Positions 41,089 to 51,866 of a DNA stretch of 64,000 nt are shown one piece after another. Every line of letters starts with the position of its first letter. Within the stretch, counting starts at the first letter, position 1. A program made the position numbers and the translations under genes. Origin of the DNA: Rhytidiadelphus loreus (lineage: Eukaryota > Streptophyta > Bryopsida > Hypnales > Hylocomiaceae); contig OX344764.1 of assembly GCA_947034895.1 (NCBI GenBank), positions 6,262,001 through 6,326,000 on the forward strand, given 5' to 3'. The notes under the pieces were generated by a model. That model had not been told where the DNA came from, did no database searches, and saw only the letters and a list, made by a program, of their open reading frames with translations.

Positions 41089-42291
41089 GCTAATTGGAGC
41101 GTTGAGAGAAGATACTCAAGGACATTGAGAGGGCCCGCAGGCTCTGCAAAAGCACCCATGTACACGCGGTCGACCAATAGCCCACTCAGCGTGTCAAGAT
41201 TGGGAGCCCACCTGTTTGAAAAATTGAATGACCTTAGTTTCTTTTCAGATAGATAGCCCTAATTATGGATCTTATAAGCACAGCTTAGGCATCTTTGTCA
41301 GAAACCCCAAAATACTTCCTTCGAATCGGGTCTCATCCTAAAAGTGCATTCTGAAAATACATAACTAATGAGTGATTGAAAGGAAACAGGAAAAGGAACC
41401 AGAATATACCTATTCTTATCTAGTTTCTTGTGATTCTCCTCTGCATCTCGCATCAATCTCCTCTCGAGATCATTGATGATCCGTCTCAAAACAAGCCCTT
41501 GAAAGATAAGAGCTGCATCCGAATTGACATACATGGGTGCAGCTTCAAGAATACCCTCTACAATTGTTGTTGATTTAGCCTGCTCGAGTAAAGTTTCTGC
41601 CAAAATCTCTGCAATTAAATCTAATATGGCAGATGCAGAAGCTGCACACGGCCCACCTCCAGTACCCATAGCTTCAAGCTGTAACAATAAACGAGGAGTG
41701 ATAGCTGCGCACGGAATTTCACTATGACTCACACTCGAAGAGGACGTAGGGCCAAAATCGCTAAAATTAAAATCAACATCGCTCTGATTGCCAGAGAATG
41801 TAGAGATGGCTGAGAAAGAAAGGTGCCTTGTTCTGTTCTTTGACGATCTCGGTGGTGTGGGAGGCGCTGAAAGCGTGGTTCTCGATTGCCTGGTTTCAGA
41901 TAAATCCAAAGGTAAGGGCTGAGTGAGCCATGAATTCACGGGAAAGTTGATTGAGGCAGGCTTCGGAGTGAGAACACTGGACAGGTCAGAAGTTGTTGGC
42001 GACGAGCCCAACTCATTCGTCAAAGCTTCATTTTCTGCAGTTATTCCACATCTCAGAGCACGAATTTCATAACTGCAGTGCACCGTAGTACGTTACGAAC
42101 AGTCATTTTAACTCTGACACTGAATACTGAACGCGGACTGACAAGTTTAGAGTAAGCAGAAGACTCCAGAGACTAAATCAGGAAAGAAGTACAGATTGCT
42201 TCACCACAATAAATCGTGATGCAATCTAGAAAATAAAATGGTCACACCCTTCGTGGATTAGAGAATCAAGGTAAAAGGAATATCATGACGA
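41089..42291 (-). pseudogene. Near-identical 1,203-bp copy of a SPIRRIG gene segment
   Basis: Matches 13877-15079 at a constant offset of 27,212 with no gap. I noticed only one base difference (position 41859, G instead of A). It contains part of exon 20, the whole intron, exon 19 and further intron sequence, so it was copied from DNA or unspliced RNA, not from mature mRNA. The 261-residue minus-strand frame is identical to the parent exon but lacks the rest of the gene. It should not be called as a gene. Confidence 0.95.
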
Positions 42292-42323
42292 ATGTCCTAC
42301 ATAACCAAACTTCAACAAAAAGA

Positions 42324-42486
42324 AGAAGAACCATCAGGATGACAAGAGCCAGTCTAAATGGAACCGAACAAAAAATAATAAATGAAGGCTACAAAGAATT
42401 AGGACTGTTTTACACTGAGATTCCTGTGAACTGCAACAAGTAGTAAATCCAATAGCCCCACCTCCTTCAACACTTTCTTGTAGTTT
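42324..42486 (-). pseudogene. Two further short SPIRRIG fragments joined end to end
   Basis: 42324-42438 matches about 20536-20645, with several substitutions and small indels near its left side. 42437-42486 matches 21110-21159 with one visible substitution. The two join at a shared CAA(G) and keep the parent order and orientation, while about 5.4 kb and 0.46 kb of the parent are skipped. The next bases enter repeat copy B directly. The pattern resembles template-switching or filler-DNA repair. Confidence 0.85.
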
Positions 42487-45400
42487 TCCAAATTTAACCG
42501 TCCGTACGGATGTTTATAGAGCTTGCTTATTAGTATGCACACCAATTTTGAGTGCAAAATTGCATAAGAGTTGTGAGATTATAACAAGAGAAATGTATGT
42601 GTTTTATTTTTAATAAGTTTTTCTTCCCCACAATGTTTCAGAAATTTGCATATAAAAGTTTTTTTGAATTGGAAGTGACATGAACAACTAAAAAATAATT
42701 ATGTTAGCACACTAAAATGCCCTTTCAAAAAACTTAATATCACTTGAAAAGTTATTAAAGTCATCACACAATCCACCTTGCAATTGTTGAGATGCAATTT
42801 TCTTTTATAAGTATAAATAAAAATAACTCCAAATCAACACTTTCTTTTTATTTTCAAGGGGGAAAATCATTAAAAACACTTTACTCCTTTCATTGGGACC
42901 ATTTTCAAAGCAAATGGATAAGTACAAGTTTTTAGATCTCAAATCAAGTGAAATTGCTCAAAGTTGGAAAATGAAGTAAAATTTTGTAAGCTTTACTCTT
43001 CCATTATGAACATATATGGCTTTGGAGACCTCTCAACAATCCAATATATACCTTTTTCAGTGAAAAATGAAAGTTTTCAATAGTTAAACCTAAAAATTGC
43101 CCCAATTTTTTTTAACTAGTCAAACGAATTTAATTGCCTACTGCAAAATAAGCCTAAAATTTCAAATCAACCATATGGTCGCCTAGGCATTTAGGGATTA
43201 ACGCCTTGATCCTTTTTCAAAATCTAGCACATTTTTGCTTATATCTTTCTACAGAAATATTATTTACCACACTTTCATGAAATTGGTCATTAAGGAGGGT
43301 TGTCTTTTCAAGATTCAAGTATTACATTGGATGAATGAGAGGTTAGTTGGATTACACAGCACCTCCAAACCCTCTGTTCATCGTCCAGAATATGGATGTC
43401 GGAATGCTTAAGGGTTAAAGGGGAATTGATTTGCTTGGAATTCCCTTATTAAAGCTGCTCCAAATTTTAGCCTTGTATAGAATTAAGAAAGCTCTAGAAC
43501 AAATTATGTCAAGTGGAAGTAAGTGGAGCAAGTTTAGAAGCAAGGCTTTTTTTCATTTTCTAAGAAGTGCCAAAGTAGCAATGGTAAATGTTATAGTGGT
43601 GCACCAAATTTCAACATTCATTCACATATTGGATAGAAAATATCACATTAGCACATATCACATGTCTATACTTTGGTTTTTATCCCCAATTGGGTGATTT
43701 CATCCAAGTTTATTTGCCATTTTTTAGCCACATTATTTTTTTTAGTGCAATCTGGCACCAAAAAGCCAAAAAAAAGCCTTGCTTGGAACTCCCTTATTGG
43801 AGTTGCTCCAAATTTTAGCCTTATATAGAGTTAAGAAAGCTATAGAACAAATTATGTCATTTGGAAGTAAGTGGAAGTAAGTAGAGCAACTCCTATATTT
43901 ATCATTGATGAGAAATTTTGAAAATTTCAAATTCATATTTGGACTTTCAAACCCTAAATTAGCATGGAGAGGTCATGAAAACCAAATTCAACAAACCATA
44001 ATAAAAGGAAAGTTTTTACATTTATCTAATGTGGAGGAAAAAAAATCCATACTTCTATGTTAGACTATAATAATGTAATTTGTATACCTTATGAGTTTGC
44101 CTTGGTTAGTGTTCAAGTCACTTGTGATATGACCCAATTTTTTTATTATTCTAACTAATTCCTAATTTCATGTAAAGTAGTAGGTGCTAAATGCAACCAA
44201 CTTCTAAAATGTCCTCTAGGACAATACAAGAGGTGTATATTAGAGTTTTGAATGTACCAATGGTGAACATAGAGCTTCTACAACCCTATTCCATATCACA
44301 TTCAAAAATTCTGAAATAGTTCTATAGAGGCCCTTCAAACATCAAATGACTTGCCATATTTAACTACTTTTGGACTTTTAAGGAAATTTTGGACTTTGTC
44401 CAGCGGGAGATCTCCCGCTATCATAGATATCTAAAATCTAAACCTGTTGTACATTTTTCAAACCACCTAGTCCAAAATCTATATCAATTCTAGATTTATA
44501 AAATCTATAGAAGTCAAAGTCTACAATGGTCTTAGATGTCCCTTTACCAATTTTGGACTTTGCAAAATCCAAAAATAGTTAAATATGGCATTTGGGTTAG
44601 ATGACAGTTTTATTAATCTTCCAACGATATCTTATAGAAAAATGTTCTATAGATTTCAACTTCTCTCAAAGCATACCAATTGATAAATGGTTGTTTTGTG
44701 AATCCTATACCTTATTTCCATTGTTGAAACTTTGGCTTACCTTATCAATGTTACTCTTATGTTTTGGCAATTCTTTGAGGTGCACTTTGTCCTTCCAAGC
44801 CTCAAGGTCTCTTTTCATCAAAAAACACTAGGAATTGCCATTTCTATTGCAAAGAGCAATTTTTTCATATATTGAATGATAGGATCTTTTAGTATATTTG
44901 TATAAGAGTGTATGGAAGAAATTCCAAAAACTTTGACTTTGAAGGATTTAGTATTCAAAGTGAAGAATTTTTTTTTTCCCATAAGTGATACAATTATAGG
45001 ACCCTGAATCTTTTTAATGTAGAATTATTGCACCGCAAATTTTTAATTTCAATATTTTTATGTTGAAGAATTGGTTTGAGAATCTAGGATAAAAAATACA
45101 AAAGGAAAGAAATTGACTTTCATTCTCTAAAAAATTGTTAAGTAGAAGCAAGTACAAGATAGAAAGAAAAAATAAATTGTTGAAATATCTATGATGAAAT
45201 TGAAACACATTAACTCATACAATTATTCTAGCAAGCTAATAAAATCTAGTGGTATTTTTTTATAAATTGTGAAAATTTTGTTAAAAATGAAATCCAATAT
45301 GTTATTTTTTCAGGAAAATGCAAATGACTTCCCACAAAACAAAAAGCTCCATACCTTTCACGTCACTAATCCAAATGAAATGAATCAAAGCTTTACATGG

Positions 45401-45632
45401 AGACAAAATTATAATCTAAAAAAAGAAAATTTCAAAAAGTTTATTTCAAATTTTTGTGGGGTTATTTTTTAACTCAATAAACTTCATATCTAACTTAAGA
45501 TGGCATAACTTTTGTTCCAAGGCACTATTGTAATTGAAATAAACATTATATCCCATCAAGCTAATGTATTTTCAAAAAGTCATGTCAAAATTTGAAGTCA
45601 CGTGAGCAAAGAGAACTTTGGGATTTACTTTA
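42487..45632. repeat. Dispersed AT-rich repeat, copy B (target of the giant element)
   Basis: Second copy of the repeat at 32953-35976. It starts abruptly after the SPIRRIG fragments and ends at the left end of the giant transposon. Relative to copy A it has a different segment at about 43.0-43.4 kb, one missing 85-bp unit, and an inserted MITE at 44353-44589. No coding sequence recognised. Confidence 0.8.
44353..44589. mobile_element. 237-bp MITE inserted in repeat copy B
   Basis: Absent from the matching place in copy A. Terminal inverted repeats read GCCATATTTAACTACTTTTG on the left and, on the minus strand at the right, GCCATATTTAACTATTTTTG. Flanks are ACTT on the left and ATTT on the right, while copy A has a single ACTT, which fits a 4-bp target duplication with one later C-to-T change. 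It contains an 18-bp perfect palindrome at 44402-44419. No coding capacity. Its ends share GCCATATT with the giant element next door. Confidence 0.85.
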
Positions 45633-45664
45633 AAGGCCATATTCATTAAATTGAGACAATATGG
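45633..45664 (+). repeat. Left terminal inverted repeat of the giant element
   Basis: 32 bp beginning AAGGCCATATTCATTAAATT. It pairs with 63806-63837, differing at one position (A here, G in the other copy on the same strand sense). Preceded directly by the TTTA duplication. Confidence 0.9.
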
Positions 45665-46112
45665 TCATTTTGAGAACTTAAGGCTCTTCCATTCAAAGAT
45701 AAATTGTTGAAGGCGAAGATAAAAATAGGCAAATCGATAGAAGGCATAGAGCAATCCCACACCAAAACAATTAAGAAACGTGAATGTGCAAAATGCAACT
45801 TCACATGAGTTGTGTAATAAGATGTAATATTTATAAAAGCGGGTCCCTTTACATTGAAGAACATGAATTTACTTCTCTCACTTCTCTATATACTTCACTT
45901 CCTAGAAAATGAAATCCCGGTATGTCTAATTTTGCTAGTCTAATGATTGAATGTCTTGTGTCAAAATGTAGAGGCTATGTGCACAGAGAGCACTCACCCT
46001 TACTAAAAATTGGTTTTTGTATATGAATGACTATTCTATTAATAGTAATGATCCTTCCACAAAAAGAAGACCACTATGAACAAGGATCATTGGGCAAACC
46101 ATCGTTCTTGGA

Positions 46113-47041
46113 TTAAGAACTACTATTTGTTGCCTCTTTGGCTGCCTCCAAGGCTTTTAACTTGGCCAATCCTCTAAAGATATCCTCGCGTCGAGAAGGC
46201 TTGGGTGATCCACTGTCTTTGCTGAAAGTGTTGAACATGCCCATCATCATTAAATCCTTGGCCTCTCTCTTCCGCTTTCGTTCACGTCGCGGAATCTCGT
46301 TATTGGAAAGAGACCTAGAACCTCGAGGAGGCGGCCGTGGTATCGATCTATTCACAGTGCTTATGTACGGATCGGCAGTTGTTGTCGATCAAGTGTAATT
46401 TGACCGCCGTATGTCTCGAAGAGTCGTTCGGCGGGAAATAGGTATAGCCGAAGGCAAAGATACTCCGCCCACGGATTTGGAGGGGAACGAGATAGGAATC
46501 TCTACGAGGCGTGGAACCTGTTGTGCACTGCATGCACCCAACGGTACCTCATTGATCCGATCCCCAACCTTGGGATCCACATTCAACTCCATGCTCTGGA
46601 CAGCCTGATGTGGGATTGTCACTGGCAACAACACTTCATCCTCGAGACGAGGATCCATACCCCGCTCTTCGTCATCCGCATACAATTTCCTGTGCGGTGT
46701 GTTTGGGGTTCGCAAAGTCGGCGACTGTGAACGCAATCGACTTGGGGTGGAGCTGGCCCTCTTCATCGGCGACGGTGAGCAAATCGGTGTCCTCACGGGA
46801 CCTCGACTAGGTGGGCTATCTACCACGCCTTCTTCCACATTCCCCTTCGAGAAGTCGATGGCCGCCGAAGCCGCATCGGTGGCCGAGCCCAGGAAGTAAG
46901 GCTTAGAATAGGAGGACGGCACGAAGCTCCCTCCAATCGAGCCGGACCTCATTGAAAGTGACACGTCCGATCCAGACAACAAGCTCCTCGTCAGTGGTTC
47001 CCTTTGTTGGAGACATAGTAGAACGGATCCTCCGACCTATA
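46113..47041 (-). pseudogene. Basic Ser/Pro-rich protein frame inside the giant element, one in-frame stop
   Basis: Not recognised. The reading frame runs from a possible splice acceptor near 47041 (GCTATAG on the minus strand) to a stop at 46113-46115. It is interrupted once by TGA at 46389-46391, which could be a decayed CGA. Encoded features: Ser/Thr-Pro-rich stretch (PMKRASSTPSRLRSQSPTLR), an acidic patch, then a basic run (IPRRERKRKREAK) that could be a nuclear signal, and an Ala/Lys-rich end. An ATG near 46997 lies in another frame, so a frameshift near the N-terminus is also possible. The 3' end of this gene lies about 480 bp inside the left end of the element. Function unknown. Confidence 0.4.
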
Positions 47042-47071
47042 GCAATGGCAGTGAACAAACATCTTTTACAA

Positions 47072-47352
47072 TTATCCTCGACCCAAAGATAAAACACATC
47101 TTTCACAACTATCCTCGACCCAAAGATAAAACACATCTTTCACAACTATCCTCGACCCAAAGACAACACACATCCACCACAATTATCCTCGACCCAAAGA
47201 TAAAGCACATCCTCCACAATTATCCTCGACCCAAAGATAAAGCACATCCTCCACAATTATCCTCGACCCAAAGATAAAACACATCCTCCACAATTATCCT
47301 TGACCCAAAGATAAAACACATCCTCCACAATTATCCTCGACCCAAAGATAAC
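47072..47352. repeat. Tandem array of eight 37-bp units containing a half-degenerate palindrome
   Basis: Units start at 47072, 47109, 47146, 47183, 47220, 47257, 47294 and 47331: exactly 37 bp apart. Each begins with a form of TTATCCTCGACCCAAAGATA, followed by AACACATC(C/T)TCCACAA with minor changes. The left half equals the left arm of the 21-bp palindrome of this element, while the right arm reads CAAAGATAA instead of CGAGGATAA. The shared change shows that one altered palindrome was amplified in tandem. It lies between the FCP1-like gene and the Ser/Pro-rich frame. Confidence 0.92.
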
Positions 47353-47546
47353 TCAACATGGAAGACAAACACATGTTGAACAAAACAGTACAACCAAAAG
47401 AGGCCAGAAAACTTGATTAAAAATTCAAAATTTTACTACTTCACAAGAATGAAATGTACATAAAAATCCTTATTCACAAAAATAATGTACATCGAGTTCT
47501 ATGATTGACTGAGACACTGAGAAGTCTATTTCTTCCTTCGTCTCTC

Positions 47547-48581
47547 TTATTCAATCACTAGATTCATCCCCCGCAACACGAATCGCAACTCGAATGCCTT
47601 GGCGGACATCCTCATCCCATCCAATATATAATTCGCTTGATCGTCTGATGCGACCAAGGGCGCCACACCTATGCGGTTCCGATCTACGAACTCACGAAGG
47701 CGTCCGAGTGGACACTCCTCGTGTAGTTTCTTCAGCCACGGAATGAGAGTGTCCACGAGCACATTGTCTCCACGCATGTACGGGTTCCAACTCTCAAGGT
47801 ATATGCAATTCCTGTTCTCATTGAGGATGCCCTTTTGTGGTGAATCATCGATGAGAATGGTATTGTCCGTGTTGAAGGAGTTGGGATCCTGAGGGTCCAA
47901 GAACAATTCCTCATCAAGCACTTTGAAGAGCAGAGTCTTCCACGGACTCCCAGCCTGATGAAGAAATTTTCCTTCCGAGGTTTCTACCCTCCTGCAGTTG
48001 TCCTGACCTAGGATGTGGTAGGGAGCCTTGCAGTTCTGGAAGAGGAAACTTGCAACTGGCTCCACCGTCTTCTTGAACATGGAGCTCCAAACTACGACGC
48101 GGTTCGAAATCTTTGAAACCTCGTCTAAGAACTCGCGCACATTGGGACGAACGAAGACGGCCTTCGTCCCAATGAGGGTTGGGGTTCGATGGGAGAATAC
48201 ATTATCTCGGACTGTGTAATGTTTTTTCTTCTTATGGGGCCCTTGACCCTGGCTCTCACACAGCACTCCGTTCAAATCGAACACGATATTCAACCACTTC
48301 TGTCGCGGTTGGACCACTAACGAGGACACACTCCGCGGCACTCTGTTTTTTCGACCTGCCGTTACTACCTGATCAAACACAACACGAAAGAGATGTAGTT
48401 ACCTGTTGAAAGGCAAAATCAGGCGATCCATAAAACGGTGAAAAGCATTGAACCCCACTAAGCGACTGCAGAACCCCTCCGTTAAGTGATTGTTTGAGTG
48501 CCAACGGGCGGTGCACACTTCTAAGTTGTCCGCGTTGGGCACAAACATGGGCAATATCAATTCATTAGACACTACACGCAT
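47547..48581 (-). CDS. FCP1/NIF-type (HAD) phosphatase-like protein carried by the giant element
   Basis: Inferred exons 48581-48403 and 48342-47547 join to 324 residues: ATG at 48581, a short intron of about 60 bp, stop TAA at 47547-47549. The domain resembles the C-terminal-domain phosphatase family, which removes phosphate from proteins such as RNA polymerase II. Motif I is FDLNGVL (Asp about 82), the VVVWSS block follows, and the IDDSP acid pair is at about 225-226. In active members motif I reads DxDGT or DxDET; here the second Asp is Asn, so catalysis is doubtful. The first exon's 59 residues have no known domain. This is the only gene in the element I see without a stop or frameshift. 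It could be captured host cargo. Domain call firm, activity uncertain. Confidence 0.7.
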
Positions 48582-49127
48582 TGAAGAGAAGTTTGAGATA
48601 TATTTATTTCAAAATAATTTATGATACACCTGGTCTAATGGTTTTGTTGATCTCTAGCCGATTGTATACAAGTACCAACTACAGTCCGTTGCGGTATCTA
48701 CACTATGCTACAACGTAGTCACAGAGTGGCAGTTCGTCCACGCTTCACAATTAGAGACTGTCCACTCCCTCCTGTCAGACAGAAGGAATTGGCATGAGAG
48801 TCTTTCACTGGGAATATGAACATGATGGAAGCCAAAACAAACATCCATCACATCACATTCGATAGACTCAATCATGAAATATCGTAGGGATCTGACGATG
48901 GAGGAGAGTGTACTTGACCGAACTTCAGGGTTCCGGCGTCCTCATCCAAATATTCCCTGTAGTCTACAGTCTCGTCGTCGTCGTCCGGAGGATTTTCAAA
49001 CTCTATCTCCGCCTCCGGTACTCACGGCTCAGGCGGAGGGGGGATGGGATCTGGAACAACCTCTTTCTCCTCTTGAGTCTCCGGGACCGACTCCGCTTGT
49101 GCCTCCAATGCAAGGGGCTCACTCAAA

Positions 49128-49148
49128 TTATCCTCGCGGCGAGGATAA
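49128..49148. repeat. 21-bp palindrome inside coding sequence (centre CGG)
   Basis: TTATCCTCG, CGG, CGAGGATAA. It lies within exon 3 of the ParB-like gene and is read in frame on the minus strand as DYPRREDN. Both arms are perfect. Confidence 0.9.
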
Positions 49149-49295
49149 TCAGCACCCTCTGTCCCAGTTGCGGGGGGAGCTCTCTCTTCCTAGATCTGTT
49201 GATCTGGTCTATCCACTGGAAGATTAATCCCCTGCTCTTGTTCCATTGGAGGAGGAGAAGGAGGAGCAATATCGTCTTCGGCAGGTGGGAGAAGA

Positions 49296-49316
49296 TTATC
49301 TTCGCCTCGAGGATAA
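49296..49316. repeat. 21-bp palindrome inside coding sequence (centre CCT)
   Basis: TTATCTTCG, CCT, CGAGGATAA, with one T-G mismatch between arms. It is read in frame on the minus strand of the ParB-like gene as DYPRGEDN, the same peptide context as the copy at 49128. Confidence 0.9.
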
Positions 49317-50172
49317 TCCTTACTGATGGGATCGGCGGTCTGCTGACCTGTGGCTTCTGAAGCACCACCAACGTCATGCGCATCAGGTTGAGAGGCAGAG
49401 GGGTCTTGCGATCGCGTTCTCAGAGAAACATTCTCTTCACGCAATTTCTCTAGTTCCCTCTTCAATGCCTCCTTCTCCGCCAGCTCCTCTTCCCTTCTTC
49501 TTGACTACTCTGCCCTCTTGAAGGCCTTCCTCTCCTCTCTCTGCCTCCAAAAATCCTTGAGCTCTTGCTTCACAGGTCGGAGAGGAACATGAGTTTCCCG
49601 TGACGGACCCGCGCCACCATCATCCGGACAATCATAGTTGAAATCTTCCATATCGGAATAGGAGTCCTCGACGTCGTTGATTATGATGTCCGATATAATC
49701 TTTTCCAAGGGCTTCTTTCTGATCTTCTTTTCCTTCCGCGTACCAGCTCCCGCGTCTTCGATTCCCTTGGATGCGGATTCGGGGCCCTCGTCCTCTACGC
49801 GGCCTTGGCCCTGCTCCACATTCCCTCCTCGAACAATATTGGTATTTGTTCCATATTCATTGATGCCGAGGTTGGAAGCACCCTTGTCACCAGGGAAATC
49901 CCGATCTGCCCTTGAGGCTCCCGCATTGCCGTCAATTGAGGGGGTTGACTCCGAGTCAACATCTGGAGTTTGAAGGTTACGAGGACGCTCATAACCTGGG
50001 AGATATGGCGAGTTTTCATGGCAGAAATCATTGATGTCTAATTTACTGCCATACTTCGCCATTTCTCTAAGTTTCTGGGATGCATGCCTGTCAGTAAGGC
50101 CATAATAATAGAGACCATACATCTGTAGAAGAAACAAGCAGTCGTTAGTACTCGTTATCCACCCCTGAGAAT

Positions 50173-50309
50173 TTATCCTTGATTCGAGGATAACACACGA
50201 ACATACAATATACATTGACTAAGCTAGCACATAATACAACACTAACAGACATATCTTCGAGGCGAAGATAACCAACAATAAGACACTTTTATCTTCGAGC
50301 CGAAGATAA
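50173..50309. repeat. Three 21-bp palindromes in intron 2 of the ParB-like gene
   Basis: Copies at 50173-50193 (centre ATT), 50251-50271 (AGG) and 50289-50309 (AGC). The last is a perfect palindrome of the CTTCG/CGAAG type. All fall between the inferred donor at 50334 and acceptor at 50123. Confidence 0.88.
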
Positions 50310-51730
50310 AGACAAGCGAAACATGGAGTCTCACCTTGGCAGCAATCATGAACTTTGAGCCTGTGTAAATGCCGATGACGTTTTCTCCAGTCACGGCAAA
50401 ACTCTAGAGAATGTCAATATAGAATTCCATCCTGAGCTCACTGGCATGGACTCTATATTTCGCCTCGGTATTTTTCTGAAAGTCCGTGTAGTAAAGAATG
50501 TCATCGGTGGCGTAGACCTTCTTAACTACATCCTTATATCTTGGCTCCCCGTCATCCTATTTCTTCAATACAAATAGGAGCTTCACCGGGGGCGCCAACG
50601 CACGGTTGGTCAAGTTGTCCATCCTCTCCACCTTACTTGGTAGGTAGTTGGACACCTTGACTTCGTACCCCGTCATCTTCGACGTCGCAAATTTCTTAGC
50701 CGCGTCCATGTCGTATGAATTTCCCATAATCCATAACCACACATCCAGAGTAGTCATGACCGGCTTCAGGTGATCTGTCAAGAAATTCAGCAATGGCAAG
50801 CACGGTGGATTGTCACCGGATCCTGGATTTGGTCTGGGGAGGACTCGAAAATCTATGACAGCAATACGAAGGTCTCTCATGACATAGGGCCACACGTGGG
50901 TGGTCACAAGAGCTTGGGGATAGCATTGGTGACCCCGAATGAACACATCCCCTCCCACTGGCTCCACCCGCTTCTTCATCTTCAAGAAGGTCTTGAACAT
51001 GTTATAGACCATCGACAATTTCGGTTTGTCCTTGTAGTCTATTGCTGTCTTCTTCTTCGCCTCGTTGGTGAGGCGCTTAACGAAGAACTGGTTGAGGGGG
51101 GGGCGGTTAGAAGGAAATCCCACGTTGCCGAGGAAAATATGTTGTCGCGCTTCCATTGCTTCCAGGCAACGTCAATGACTTCCTCATGTCTGTTCTTGAA
51201 TTTCAAGGACTTATCGAGAGCCATGAATTCCTCCATAATGACTTTCTTTCGCTTCCTCCTCTCTACCCAGTGCTCGGCTTTATAATTGTCCTCGCACAAG
51301 ATCTTTGAAGCGCCCACTGAGACCTTTGGGTAGTCTCGTGTGCGACCTTCTGTTCTCCCAAGCAGATGGAGGACGTAATCCTTCAGATCAATGTCCGTGA
51401 AGTGACCCATGTGCTTGAAAAATTCCCTCTTCAATGAGAAATTCTTCTCGTTGAATGTCTTCGCGCTTTTGAATGGTTTGCGCGTCACAGGATCAATTAG
51501 TGATCCTTCCATGTGTTTTTGGAGGAACTCCTCCCACATCTCGTAAGTCTCATCGGCCAAGGTAATAATTCGGATTTCATTCTTGACATCCGATGCGAGC
51601 TTCACCTGTGCTCCTTCCTTGTCCGGGTTGATGCTGCCATACCGGATCGTGACAGCGTCTACAAAATCCTGTGGAGACGAACATTCAAAGAAGTAAGCTC
51701 ACTGCTCTATGTGTACAATATTGCTGACCA

Positions 51731-51866
51731 TTATCCTCGACCCGAGGATAATTGTGACATACATCACAAAACATACAAATCCATATTACAAAACCTGGAG
51801 AAGCTAAACATTAAGACATCTAGCTAGATCATGAACATCTAGCTTTTATCTTCGCCTCGAAGATAA
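51731..51866. repeat. Two 21-bp palindromes in intron 1 of the ParB-like gene
   Basis: Copies at 51731-51751 (CCTCG arms, centre ACC) and 51846-51866 (CTTCG arms, centre CCT). Both have perfectly complementary arms although the two arm types differ. They lie between donor 51876 and acceptor 51669. Confidence 0.88.

Noticed and set aside
41298..42083. 261-residue minus-strand frame as an independent gene
   Set aside because: It is an exact copy of one SPIRRIG exon with flanking intron and lacks any other exon.
47072..47352. CRISPR-like regular array
   Set aside because: The sequence between repeats is the same in each unit, so there are no spacers. The context is a plant transposon with introns. 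It is a minisatellite.
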